Of a stretch of DNA of 64,000 bases, positions 23,551 through 32,060 are shown piece by piece. Source of the DNA: Lachnospiraceae bacterium (lineage in GTDB: Bacteria > Bacillota > Clostridia > Lachnospirales > Lachnospiraceae); contig JAFSLV010000020.1 of NCBI GenBank assembly GCA_017448245.1, positions 1 to 64,000 of the forward strand, read 5' to 3'. Position numbers and translations under genes: made by a program. Below the pieces are notes generated by a model. The model was not told the origin of the DNA. It saw nothing but the letters and a program-made list of their open reading frames with translations, and made no database searches. Position 1 is the first letter of the stretch, and the number at the start of each line of letters is the position of its first letter.

Positions 23551-24777
23551 TTAGGGCTGGCCTGCCGCCTCCTCTTCCTGTGCGTCCTGCTGCCCTGCGG
23601 GGGGCGGCTCGTGATAGATCCTGGTATAGGCATAGGCCTTCAACACCTCTCCCCAGACATCATAGGCGCTCCAGGTCATATGCAGCTGCCCGTCCGAGCA
23701 GTACTGCTGCAACAGCCTTCCCTGCCCGTCGGACAAGGGTGAAGCCACATCGACATAGTCGAGTCCCAGTTCCGCCGCCTTCCAGCGCATGATCTCATTG
23801 AGCGCCGTCAGATTGTCCCCGTTTAAACGATTGCCCTGCTCATACGGATAAGTGGCGCTGAGGATGATGATTTCGATTCCGGGCGCCGCCTCGCGGATCC
23901 TTTCGATCAGCGTCAGATACTGATCCGTCAGATCGGTGGTGACCGCCACATCGTTGATGCCGAAAAACAGAAATACCTTCCTTGCGCCGCTTTGCGGCAA
24001 AGACTCCCACAGCGGCATCACCTGTCCGCGGAAAAGCGGATGAAATTCACCGTCCTCCTTGACGGCCTCCCTGAGCGAATACGATCCCGCCGAAAGAAAT
24101 TTCATCCCCGCAAAAAAGGGGTCCTCGTTATCCGCGCAGTGATAGGAAAAGCCGAGCATTACGGAATCTCCCGCAAAGACCGCACCGCTGTAAAAATCAA
24201 GGATCGCCGCCTCTTCCTCCGGCGTATATTGCGCCGTATCCCATCCTTCGATCAGGTTGTCCGCATAAAAGGCATCCCGCATTTCCGAAAGAAGCGCTTC
24301 GCGCCCTTCTCCCTGCAGCTGCTCTTCGATTACGGGATCCGTCGAATGTATCGGCGTATTCTGTGCGATACCCTGCCTGACCAGATGTACATACAGAAGA
24401 AAGTCTTCGTCGTCGGGGCTTGTCATCTGCGGATGATCTGTCCGGTAGCGGTCAAAATCAAAATTGGAGACATTGAAGCGCGAATGTGCCACATATCCCC
24501 GGGACATCCCGGACACATAGGTCACCGCAAGACCGGCGCTCTCTCTCAACCTCTCCTTGACGGGGGCAAATACGGCGCGGCAGTAATTGGCCCGCTGCTC
24601 CTCCATGATCAGAAGCTGTGTCGCGGTGGGTTTTGTCACAAGCACCGCCCCCGAACGCTCCTTTACGCCCGGCACAAACAGATAGGCCATCAGCAGGGCG
24701 TCCGCGATGAGGAGCGTGATCCCGAGCGCCACAATCAGTCCGGTATGCGGTTTTTTTCTGCGGTATCTTCTTTTCAC
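23551..24777 (-). CDS. Membrane-anchored SGNH hydrolase-like protein
   Basis: 408 residues. A basic N-terminus (MKRRYRRKKPHTG) and one membrane segment (about 13-35) precede an outside domain with the SGNH blocks: FAGDSVMLG with S205, FFGINDVAV with N275, and SDGQLHMT with D362 and H366. It is the first gene of the leftward acylation operon. GTG 24777 is chosen because GGGAGTCGGGGG stands just upstream and a promoter lies 19 bases away; the longer frame to 24897 would cross that promoter. Confidence 0.82.
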   Translation of the reverse strand: MKRRYRRKKPHTGLIVALGITLLIADALLMAYLFVPGVKERSGAVLVTKPTATQLLIMEEQRANYCRAVFAPVKERLRESAGLAVTYVSGMSRGYVAHSRFNVSNFDFDRYRTDHPQMTSPDDEDFLLYVHLVRQGIAQNTPIHSTDPVIEEQLQGEGREALLSEMRDAFYADNLIEGWDTAQYTPEEEAAILDFYSGAVFAGDSVMLGFSYHCADNEDPFFAGMKFLSAGSYSLREAVKEDGEFHPLFRGQVMPLWESLPQSGARKVFLFFGINDVAVTTDLTDQYLTLIERIREAAPGIEIIILSATYPYEQGNRLNGDNLTALNEIMRWKAAELGLDYVDVASPLSDGQGRLLQQYCSDGQLHMTWSAYDVWGEVLKAYAYTRIYHEPPPAGQQDAQEEEAAGQP

Positions 24778-24795
24778 TTTTTCCCCCGACTCCCT

Positions 24796-24823
24796 ATTAT
24801 ATAATACGCACATGATTTGACAA
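24796..24823 (-). promoter_or_regulatory. Promoter of SGNH-DUF4358-MBOAT-DHHW operon
   Basis: Minus strand: TTGTCA (24818-24823), 16-bp spacer, TATAAT (24796-24801). The ribosome binding site and GTG start follow within 19 bases. Confidence 0.65.
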
Positions 24824-24855
24824 GACCCGCGCTGTTGGTTAGTGATATTTAACAG

Positions 24856-24884
24856 TTGCAAATGTCCCTCGTTGGTGCTATCAT
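24856..24884 (+). promoter_or_regulatory. Promoter of sufCBD
   Basis: TTGCAA (24856-24861), 17-bp spacer, TATCAT (24879-24884). It is about 90 bp upstream of sufC and just before the Fur-type box, which would then lie in the transcribed leader. Confidence 0.5.
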
Positions 24885-24925
24885 GGATAAGAAACAAAAA
24901 TGCTTTTATTTCGCACGTTTTCGGC

Positions 24926-24944
24926 GATAATAAGAATGATTATC
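24926..24944 (+). promoter_or_regulatory. Fur-type operator upstream of sufC
   Basis: GATAATAAGAATGATTATC matches the classical 19-bp Fur box GATAATGATAATCATTATC at 16 of 19 positions and has perfect GATAAT/ATTATC half-sites. It starts about 42 bases after the -10 box, a place where binding would block transcription. Iron control of SUF is known in other bacteria. The assignment to Fur rather than another FUR-family protein is inference. Confidence 0.6.
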
Positions 24945-24973
24945 CTTTTTGGGGAAAGGACGGCTTTTACCAA

Positions 24974-25741
24974 ATGGCACAAGAACCCTTGTTGCAGGTA
25001 GAGCACCTGCATGTTTCCATCGACGAGACCCTTCCGATTCTGAACGACATCAACCTCCTGGTTCACAAGGGAGAGACACATGTGCTGATGGGACCAAACG
25101 GCGCCGGCAAATCGACGCTCGGCTATACCCTGATGGGCAATCCGCACTATGCGGTGACCGGCGGCAGGATCCTGTTTGAGGGACTCGATATGACGCAAGA
25201 GGATACGGATAAGCGGGCAAAGGCCGGTCTTTTCCTCTCGTTTCAGAATCCGCTCGAGGTGCCCGGCATTTCGATGAGTTCCTTTTTGAGAAACGCAACG
25301 AGAGCGTTGACCGACCAGCCGGTCAAGCTGCTGGCCTTCCAGAAGAAGCTCAACGAAACCCTGCGGGTTCTCGACATGGACGGGGTCTACGCGGACCGTG
25401 ACCTCAATGTCGGTTTTTCCGGCGGCGAAAAAAAGAAAGCGGAGATCTTACAGCTCCTCATGCTCTCTCCCAAGCTTGCGATCCTCGACGAAACGGACTC
25501 GGGACTCGACGTCGATGCGGTGCGCACGGTTTCAAGGGGTATCGAAGAGTATCATAAAAAGAATGACGGCGCGCTGATTATCATCACACACGCCACCAAG
25601 ATTCTCGAAGCGCTGAAGGTCGATTACACACATGTCATGGTCAACGGAAGGATTGTCGAGACCGGGGACGCCTCCCTTGTCGAAAAGGTCAACCGCGAAG
25701 GCTTTGAGGCGTATGAGGCGCGCTACGGGAAAAGAGAATAA
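24974..25741 (+). CDS. sufC: Fe-S cluster assembly ATPase SufC
   Basis: 255 residues. Walker A is GPNGAGKSTL, the signature is FSGGEKKKAEIL, and Walker B is LAILDETDSGLD, with the ABC-type H switch in IITHATKIL. The run SGGEKKKAEILQLLMLSP and ETDSGLDVDA is specific to SufC. It supplies ATP-driven motion to the SufBCD scaffold in the cytoplasm. The start is ATG 24974 (MAQEPLLQVEHL); the longer frame upstream crosses the Fur-type box. It is first gene of sufC-sufB-sufD. Confidence 0.96.
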   Translation: MAQEPLLQVEHLHVSIDETLPILNDINLLVHKGETHVLMGPNGAGKSTLGYTLMGNPHYAVTGGRILFEGLDMTQEDTDKRAKAGLFLSFQNPLEVPGISMSSFLRNATRALTDQPVKLLAFQKKLNETLRVLDMDGVYADRDLNVGFSGGEKKKAEILQLLMLSPKLAILDETDSGLDVDAVRTVSRGIEEYHKKNDGALIIITHATKILEALKVDYTHVMVNGRIVETGDASLVEKVNREGFEAYEARYGKRE

Positions 25742-25771
25742 GCATCCTGTCAAAAGGAAAAGAGGCATCTG

Positions 25772-27217
25772 ATGAGCGACGAAAAGGAGGCTCTGCGCAG
25801 ACAGGATTCGCAGAGCATGTATGATTTTAAAAACGAAGAATCCGATGCGGATTTCTTCCGCGAAAAGGAGGGTCTCACCAAGGAGATCGTCCTGCGTGTG
25901 TCCGCGGAAAAAAGAGATCCCGCCTGGATGCGCGAATTTCGTTTGAAATGTTTGAAGATCTACGAGGAAACACCCATGGTCGACTGGGGGCCCGATATCG
26001 CGGGGCTCGACATGGACCGGATTTCTTCCTATGTCCGGCATAAAGAAGACATGAAAAACAACTGGGATGACGTGCCGGAAGATATCAAGAACACCTTTGA
26101 GCGCCTGGGAATTCCGCAGGCGGAAAGAGAGTCGCTGGCCGGTGTCGGCGCCCAGTTTGACTCGGAACTCGTCTACCACAATGTGCGCCGGGAGGTCGCG
26201 GAAAAGGGCGTCATCTATACGGACCTCGAGAGCGTCATCCGCGGAGAACTCGATGCAGAGCGTGCGGACGGCATGGATTACGCGGGGATGGTGAAAGAGC
26301 ACTTCATGAAGCTCGTGCCCCCGACGGATCACAAGTTTGCGGCGCTGCACGGCGCCGTCTGGTCGGGCGGATCCTTTGTCTATGTGCCAAAGGGCGTCTA
26401 CGTTGACATTCCGCTGCAGTCCTACTTCCGCTTAAACGCGGCGGGGGCGGGACAGTTCGAGCATACCCTGATCATCGTGGACGAAGGGGCGGACGTGCAT
26501 TTCATCGAAGGATGCTCCGCGCCGAAATACAACGTCGCCAATCTCCATGCGGGGTGCGTGGAGCTCTATGTGCGCAAAAAAGCAAGGCTTCGGTATTCGA
26601 CCATCGAAAACTGGTCAAAAAATATGTACAATCTTAACACGAAGCGTGCAATCGTCGAAGAGGACGGCGTGATGGAGTGGGTCTCCGGCTCCTTTGGCAG
26701 TCATATCTCCTATCTCTATCCGATGACCATCTTAAAAGGTGACCGCGCACAGATGGAGTTTACCGGCATCACCTTTTCCGGGAACGGACAAAACCTCGAT
26801 ACCGGCTTAAAGATCGTACATCAGGGAAAAGAGACCACGGCCGTCGTCAATTCCAAATCGATTTCAAAGGGCGGCGGCATCGGGACCTTTCGGAGCGCCG
26901 TGGTTGTACAAAAGAGCGCCAAAAAGGCCAAGGCCTCAATCTCCTGCGATTCGCTGATGCTCGATTCGATCTCCCGCACGGACACGATCCCCGCGATGGA
27001 TGTGCGCTCGGACGATGCCGACATCGGACACGAGGCAAAGATCGGCCGCATCTCCGACGAAGCGATCTTTTATCTGATGAGCAGGGGCATCAAAGAGGAC
27101 GATGCCAAGGCCATGATCGTCTCGGGCTTTGCGGATCCCGTCTCCAAGGAGCTGCCCCTGGAATATGCCGCGGAGATGAACAATCTCATCAAGCTGGAAA
27201 TGGAATGGAACGGATGA
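25772..27217 (+). CDS. sufB: Fe-S cluster scaffold protein SufB
   Basis: 481 residues. The N-terminal region has ISxxKxEPxWM-like text (VSAEKRDPAWMREFRLKCLKIYE). The beta-helix core includes VPKGVYVDIPLQSYFRLN, EGCSAPKYN, and the C-terminal SDEAIFYLMSRGIKEDDAKAMIVSGF. SufB carries the nascent cluster with SufD. It starts 30 bp after sufC with an AAAAGAGGC site. Length is normal for the family. Confidence 0.96.
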   Translation: MSDEKEALRRQDSQSMYDFKNEESDADFFREKEGLTKEIVLRVSAEKRDPAWMREFRLKCLKIYEETPMVDWGPDIAGLDMDRISSYVRHKEDMKNNWDDVPEDIKNTFERLGIPQAERESLAGVGAQFDSELVYHNVRREVAEKGVIYTDLESVIRGELDAERADGMDYAGMVKEHFMKLVPPTDHKFAALHGAVWSGGSFVYVPKGVYVDIPLQSYFRLNAAGAGQFEHTLIIVDEGADVHFIEGCSAPKYNVANLHAGCVELYVRKKARLRYSTIENWSKNMYNLNTKRAIVEEDGVMEWVSGSFGSHISYLYPMTILKGDRAQMEFTGITFSGNGQNLDTGLKIVHQGKETTAVVNSKSISKGGGIGTFRSAVVVQKSAKKAKASISCDSLMLDSISRTDTIPAMDVRSDDADIGHEAKIGRISDEAIFYLMSRGIKEDDAKAMIVSGFADPVSKELPLEYAAEMNNLIKLEMEWNG

Positions 27218-27239
27218 TGCCCTGAAGGAGGGGCTTCTT

Positions 27240-28403
27240 ATGAGCAATACACTCGCAGTCAATGCGCTTCCCATGCGGACCTACCGCTGGTTAAAGATGA
27301 ATACGGAGCAGATGGCGGTCGATGAGACGCTTTCCTTTGCCGCGATCGAAAGCGATGCGCTTCCTGCGCTCCCCGACGGCATAACCAAAAAAACGGGCAT
27401 AACCAGAAAGGACATCCTTTCGCTCTTTCAGGAGGTGTCCGCCGGTATCCGCAAGGGCGACCGCGAAGCGATTAAGCCCAACGGCGATGCCTTTGTCGAT
27501 TCCAAACAAGCCATCCCCACCGGGATGGGGCTTCGGATCGACGCGCTGATGGAGCGCGAAGAGATCGACGCCTCACTCTATACCGTCGCCGCGGGAACCA
27601 AAGTGGCAGAGCCCCTTTCGCTCCGGTTTTCTCCGGAACACGAAACGGCCGCACTGGCCAGACAGGTGCTGCATGTTGAAAAGGACGCAGAGGTCACGGT
27701 GCTCATCGATTATTATACGCACCGCACCTTTGCGGGATTCTTCGGGATCCAGACCCTGCTTCTTCTCGAAGAGGGCGCCAGGGTACACCTTGCGCAGGTG
27801 CAGATGCTCGGCGGCGGATTTACGCATTTTGATGACATCGGCGCTGTCGTATCGTCGGATGCTTCCCTCGATCTTGTACGGCTCGAATTCGGTTCGAATG
27901 CCGCTTTTTCCGGCTGTGCCGTCAATCTCACGGGGGAGGACGCTTCTTTCACCTGTGAAGCGGCCTATCTTGCCCGCAGAAAGCAAAAATACGATTATAA
28001 TTACGTCGCGACACACAGGGGAAAGCGCACGAAGGGCACGATGCATTTTCACGGGGTGCTTCTTGACCAGTCGGAAAAGATGCTGCGCGGCACGATCGAT
28101 TTCAGGGCGGGCGCCTCAGATGCCGACGGCGAAGAAAACGAGGATGTGCTCTTGCTCTCCGACGCGGCGATCAACCGCACGATCCCGATCATCCTCTGCC
28201 AGGAAGAAAATATCAACGGTCACCACGGAGCAACGATCGGACAGCTCTCCGATGAGATGCTCTTCTACATGCAAAGCCGCGGTTTTTCCGCGGACGAGGC
28301 CAAAAAACTCATGATCCGCGCAAAGATCATGCGCGTCATGAATCTCCTCCCCGACGGCGACCTCAAATCCCACGTCAACGCCTACCTCTGCGACACCCTA
28401 TAG
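27240..28403 (+). CDS. sufD: Fe-S cluster assembly protein SufD
   Basis: 387 residues. It is related to SufB by its beta-helix core, with the shared end motif HHGATIGQLSDEMLFYMQSRGFSADEAKKLMIRAKI. SufD pairs with SufB to form the scaffold. The start has AAGGAGGGG upstream and lies 22 bp after sufB. The usual next genes sufS and sufU are missing here and are found at 43.6-45.4 kb in opposite orientation; a repeat starts right at the sufD stop codon. Confidence 0.93.
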   Translation: MSNTLAVNALPMRTYRWLKMNTEQMAVDETLSFAAIESDALPALPDGITKKTGITRKDILSLFQEVSAGIRKGDREAIKPNGDAFVDSKQAIPTGMGLRIDALMEREEIDASLYTVAAGTKVAEPLSLRFSPEHETAALARQVLHVEKDAEVTVLIDYYTHRTFAGFFGIQTLLLLEEGARVHLAQVQMLGGGFTHFDDIGAVVSSDASLDLVRLEFGSNAAFSGCAVNLTGEDASFTCEAAYLARRKQKYDYNYVATHRGKRTKGTMHFHGVLLDQSEKMLRGTIDFRAGASDADGEENEDVLLLSDAAINRTIPIILCQEENINGHHGATIGQLSDEMLFYMQSRGFSADEAKKLMIRAKIMRVMNLLPDGDLKSHVNAYLCDTL

Positions 28404-28440
28404 GCCAAAGTAAGCCAAAGGGGACGGTTCTCATTGGCTT
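28404..28440 (+). repeat. GGGGACGG-type intergenic repeat after sufD
   Basis: A hairpin AAGCCAA (28412-28418) and TTGGCTT (28434-28440) encloses AGGGGACGGTTCTCA. The sequence GCCAAAG-T-AGCCAAAGGGGACGG matches, in inverse orientation, the element next to sufU at 44890-44950. Elements with this GGGGACGG core are known as scattered REP-like hairpins in many bacteria. It fills most of the gap between sufD and the methyltransferase gene. Confidence 0.65.
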
Positions 28441-28458
28441 TAATGATATGACAGTGCC

Positions 28459-29280
28459 ATGGCTAGACGGATTGACATCACGGATATCGCGCAGCCGGAG
28501 GTTGCGCTCTATAACGAACGGGCGGAGGTGCGCTTAAAACATTATTTTGAGCCCGCGCCCGGTCTTTTTATTGCGGAAAGCGCAAGGGTCGCTTTGCGCG
28601 CGCTTTCTGCGGGCTACCGGGCCTGTTCCCTTTTGATTGCGGAGGAAGAGCTCGAAAAAGAAGAAACCGCAGAGCTGATTACACTTGCGGGGGATGTGCC
28701 CCTGTATGTGGGAAAAGAAGAGGTCCTTGACAGGATTGCGGGCTATCACTTGACAAGGGGCGTCTTGTGCGCCTGTTACCGGAAGGAGCTTCCGGATATC
28801 GCGCAGGTGTTGCAGGGCGCAAAGCGCATCGCCGTCCTTGAAGAAATCGGCAATCCGACCAACGCGGGCGCGATCTTTCGAAACGCCGCGGCCCTCGGAA
28901 TCGATGCGCTGCTCCTGACTGCGGGCTCCACCAACCCCTTCTACCGGCGCGCCGTCCGCGTCAGCATGGGCACGGTTTTTACGCTGCCCTTTACCTTTAC
29001 GGAAAAAAACGTTTGCCCGCGCCTGAAAGAATCCGGTTTTACCTGCGTCGCCGCGGCCTTAAGAGACGACGCCCTTACGCCCGAAGACCCTGCGTTTCAC
29101 CGGGCAAAGCGCCTTGCCTTATTTCTCGGCACGGAAAACGCGGGCCTTTCCGCGGATACTGTAAACGCCTGCGACCATGTTGTGAAAATCCCCATGCAAA
29201 ATGACGTCGACTCCTTAAATGTAGCGGCCGCAAGCGCCGTCCTCTTTTATGCGCTTTGCGGACGATTTCCGTCGTCCTGA
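28459..29280 (+). CDS. SpoU/TrmH-family RNA methyltransferase
   Basis: 273 residues. The N-terminal substrate-binding part is at about 1-100. The SPOUT core has motif 1 IGNPTNAGAIFRNAAALG, motif 2 LFLGTENAGLS and motif 3 IPMQNDVDSLNVAAASAV, all complete. The enzyme adds a methyl group, usually 2'-O on tRNA or rRNA, using S-adenosylmethionine. It is intact, though a fragment of a second copy about 80% alike lies at 42146-42234. The exact RNA target is not evident. Confidence 0.9.
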   Translation: MARRIDITDIAQPEVALYNERAEVRLKHYFEPAPGLFIAESARVALRALSAGYRACSLLIAEEELEKEETAELITLAGDVPLYVGKEEVLDRIAGYHLTRGVLCACYRKELPDIAQVLQGAKRIAVLEEIGNPTNAGAIFRNAAALGIDALLLTAGSTNPFYRRAVRVSMGTVFTLPFTFTEKNVCPRLKESGFTCVAAALRDDALTPEDPAFHRAKRLALFLGTENAGLSADTVNACDHVVKIPMQNDVDSLNVAAASAVLFYALCGRFPSS

Positions 29281-29310
29281 GCGACCGCCTGCTGCCGCAA
29301 ATAACCGACG

Positions 29311-29454
29311 CAAAAAAGAAAGGCCTTCCCCCTGCAGGCGGGATACGAAGACAGAAGGCCTCTTTACGATCTCTATCAGATGCTCAATCACTTAAACCAG
29401 TTCGGCACATCCTATCTGGGAAGCGTACAAAGAATCCTTGCGCGGTACACATAA
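29311..29454 (+). pseudogene. 3' remnant of a fructosamine-kinase gene
   Basis: Translation in the frame ending at TAA 29452-29454 gives FPLQAGYEDRRPLYDLYQML followed by NHLNQFGTSYLGSVQRILARYT. This is the C-terminal signature of fructosamine/ketoamine kinases (GYEeRrdLYnLYhlLNHlNlFG.sY...VerIlrrY). No start or kinase core is present; a stop codon lies just upstream at 29302. It is a gene end left behind at the border of the accessory block. Confidence 0.75.
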
Positions 29455-29549
29455 TACGCCGCCGGTCCGATTTTATTGCTTTTGCCAACGCCTGTGACAT
29501 CGGGGTAAAAGGTGCGGAGAGACTCCTGCCGTAGGGTGTTCTGTATTTG
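29455..29549. other. Short gap, left border of accessory block
   Basis: No gene, promoter or hairpin is convincing here. The boundary between the fructosamine-kinase remnant and the leftward importer operon must fall in or next to this stretch. Confidence 0.4.
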
Positions 29550-30107
29550 TCATCCGTCATGTGTCACCGGGATCCACCGGTAGGTCAGATATACGGCCAC
29601 CGCGAGAACCCCCGACAAAAAGTACATGACAGGGATTACGTATGCGGAGCCAGCTCCATCTGAAATCAGCAGATAGCGCAATGCCATTAAAAACGTCAGA
29701 AGCATCAGTGCTGCGTACATCAGCGGCGCGATTCTCAGCTTCATGTCGACATCACGATAATTGATAATCGTCGTTTTTTCCCTGATAAACAAAAACTGAA
29801 CGACCCCCACGAGTTCAAAAACAACCGCCGCCAGGGCAAGTGTTCCAAACAACGACACATACCGATCATAATTGACATATGCGTGCCGGAGTGCCGCCGC
29901 CAGATAACACAGAACGCTGCTTACAAAGAATGCCGCCATACGTATTTTTGTCGTGCGCAGTATATTATCGCCTTGTCCGTAATAATACCACGGACCGGTG
30001 TAGATATAACGCATCCTGTATCCGCGCCGGTTATGGTACGGTACCTTCTCCGCCTTATAATACGTGTCGAACAGCTCTTTTGTGGTTTGAAATGTCCGCT
30101 CGCTCAT
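29550..30107 (-). CDS. Four-helix membrane protein of unknown function
   Basis: 185 residues. A soluble N-terminal region of about 50 residues is rich in Tyr and Arg (AEKVPYHNRRGYRMRYIYTGPWYYYGQGDN). It is followed by four membrane segments (about 58-78, 88-108, 128-148 and 155-177). No family is recognised. The ATG overlaps the oppF stop (ATGA), so it is the last gene of the importer operon. It could be an accessory membrane component. Confidence 0.65.
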   Translation of the reverse strand: MSERTFQTTKELFDTYYKAEKVPYHNRRGYRMRYIYTGPWYYYGQGDNILRTTKIRMAAFFVSSVLCYLAAALRHAYVNYDRYVSLFGTLALAAVVFELVGVVQFLFIREKTTIINYRDVDMKLRIAPLMYAALMLLTFLMALRYLLISDGAGSAYVIPVMYFLSGVLAVAVYLTYRWIPVTHDG

Positions 30108-31060
30108 GTGTCCGTGAGTTCCTTTGCCCTGCAGCAGGCAACAAAATGTCCGGGCGATATCTCTGTCAGGGACTGCGCCTTTTTGCATTCCTCTTTCGCA
30201 TAGATACATCTGGAACAAAACCTGCACTCTTCCCCGGGGTCAATCGGAGATTTAATTTCTCCCTTCAGGAGAATACGCTCCTTTTTTGCATGGATATCCG
30301 TCGTGGGAATGGCCGACAAAAGCGCCCTGGTGTACGGATGTGTCGGGTGCGCGAACAGTTCGTTCCTGTCGCACTTTTCCACCATCTGGCCCAGGTACAT
30401 CACGCAAATCTGATTGGAAATATGCTTCACCACGGACATGTCGTGTGTAATAAACAAATAGGTCAGTCCCATCTGTTCCTGCAAATCCATCAGCAAATTC
30501 AAAATCTGTGCCTGTATGGACACATCCAGGGCGGAAACCGGTTCGTCGCAAACGATGAATTTGGGATTGAGTGCAAGCGCCCTCGCGATCCCCACGCGCT
30601 GTCTCCTTCCGCCGTCGAGTTCGTGCGGATAACTCATGCGCAACCTCTTTTCCACGCCGACCGTATCCATCAGTTCCTCTGTCCGTTCCTCTACCTTGGC
30701 CTTGCTCATGCTCTTCGATAAGAGCATCGGCTCCTTGATGATATCCGATACGGTCTGCCTGGGGTCAAGCGAGGAAAACGGATCCTGAAAAATCATCTGC
30801 ACTTCCCTGCGGAACGCAACCATTTCCTTTTTGTTCAGATGCGTTACATCCTTTCCTTTGTACACAATCGTACCCTCTGTGGACTCGTTCAGATGAATCA
30901 GCGTTCTTCCGAGCGTCGATTTTCCGCATCCGGACTCCCCGACGAGTCCTACCGTCTTCCCTTCTTCGATTTCAAAGGAGACATCATCCACCGCGTGTAC
31001 CGTGCCGCCGGGACTCTTGAAATACTTTTTCAGATTGCGAACCTCCAATAATGCCGCCAT
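30104..31060 (-). CDS. Oligopeptide-type ABC importer ATPase (OppF/DppF)
   Basis: 318 residues. Walker A is GESGCGKSTLGRTLI, the signature is SYPHELDGGRRQRVGIARAL (LSGGQ replaced by LDGGR), and Walker B is FIVCDEPVSALD. A C-terminal oligopeptide/dipeptide extension carries a cysteine cluster (CRFCSRCIYAKEEC) that binds an Fe-S cluster or metal in this family. It pairs with OppD. Known substrates of the class are peptides, nickel or sugars; which one applies here is open. Confidence 0.93.
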   Translation of the reverse strand: MAALLEVRNLKKYFKSPGGTVHAVDDVSFEIEEGKTVGLVGESGCGKSTLGRTLIHLNESTEGTIVYKGKDVTHLNKKEMVAFRREVQMIFQDPFSSLDPRQTVSDIIKEPMLLSKSMSKAKVEERTEELMDTVGVEKRLRMSYPHELDGGRRQRVGIARALALNPKFIVCDEPVSALDVSIQAQILNLLMDLQEQMGLTYLFITHDMSVVKHISNQICVMYLGQMVEKCDRNELFAHPTHPYTRALLSAIPTTDIHAKKERILLKGEIKSPIDPGEECRFCSRCIYAKEECKKAQSLTEISPGHFVACCRAKELTDT

Positions 31061-31063
31061 ATT

Positions 31064-32047
31064 TCACGCCTCCTCGTTTCCGGTCCTGTAGCATCTCGAA
31101 AAATGCCCCGTTGACAGCTCCACCATGTTGTTGTCAAATGACGTGCATCTGTCACAGCGGTGCGGACAGCGTTCCATAAAATCACACCCTTTTCTGATCA
31201 CGGACGGATCCGGCGGCAGACCCTCAATCGGAGAGAGTCTTTCTACCTCCTTCTCCAGATCCGGCAGTGCCGCAAACAGTCCTTGTGTGTAAGGATGAGC
31301 GGGATGATCAAATACGTCTTCTTTTGTACCGCTTTCGATGATTCTTCCGGCATAGATCACGGCCACCTTATCGCAGATATCCGCGACCACGCCAAGATCG
31401 TGTGTGATCAGGATCATGGCCGTTCCCAGTTCATCTCTGAGATCCTTAATCAGATCCAGTACCTGTGCCTGAATGGTTACGTCCAGGGCAGTGGTCGGCT
31501 CATCCGCCAGCAGGAGTTTTGGCGAGCAGGCAAGGGCAAGCGCAATAACAACTCTTTGTTTCATGCCGCCGGAAAACTGGTGCGGGTATTCATATGCACG
31601 GTTTGCACCGATGCCGACCATCTCCAGCATCTTGATGGCTCTTTCGTTTGCCTCCGCCTGCGGGCATCCGTGATGCAGTTTATATCCCTCCGCTATCTGG
31701 GATATGACTGTTTTTACCGGATTCAGCGCGGTCATGGGATCCTGAAAAATCATGGAAATGTCCCGGCCGCGAAGATCATGAAGATCCCGCGCGTTCATTT
31801 CAAGAATATCTTTTCCCTCGAACATCACCTTTCCGCTCACGCTCTCGACGGAGTGCTCCGGCAAAATCCTGAGGATGGCGCGTGCGATGGTGGTTTTTCC
31901 CGCACCCGTTTCTCCGACAAGCCCCAGGGTTTCCCCCTGACTGAGGCTGAGCGAAACGTCGTTGACCGCATGGATGATCGCGTTTCCCGAATGATACTCG
32001 ACCGTCAGATTTTGTATCTCAAAAAAGGCTTCGTTTTTTTCCGTCAT
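31064..32047 (-). CDS. Oligopeptide-type ABC importer ATPase (OppD/DppD)
   Basis: 327 residues. Walker A is GETGAGKTTIARAIL, the signature is FSGGMKQRVVIALAL and Walker B is LLLADEPTTALD. The C-terminal extension has CDFMERCPHRCDRC. I start at ATG 32047 (MTEKNEAFFEIQNLTVEYH); the longer frame overlaps oppC. It forms the heterodimeric motor with the OppF-like protein, 3 bp downstream. Confidence 0.93.
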   Translation of the reverse strand: MTEKNEAFFEIQNLTVEYHSGNAIIHAVNDVSLSLSQGETLGLVGETGAGKTTIARAILRILPEHSVESVSGKVMFEGKDILEMNARDLHDLRGRDISMIFQDPMTALNPVKTVISQIAEGYKLHHGCPQAEANERAIKMLEMVGIGANRAYEYPHQFSGGMKQRVVIALALACSPKLLLADEPTTALDVTIQAQVLDLIKDLRDELGTAMILITHDLGVVADICDKVAVIYAGRIIESGTKEDVFDHPAHPYTQGLFAALPDLEKEVERLSPIEGLPPDPSVIRKGCDFMERCPHRCDRCTSFDNNMVELSTGHFSRCYRTGNEEA

Positions 32048-32060
32048 ATCTGCCACCCCG

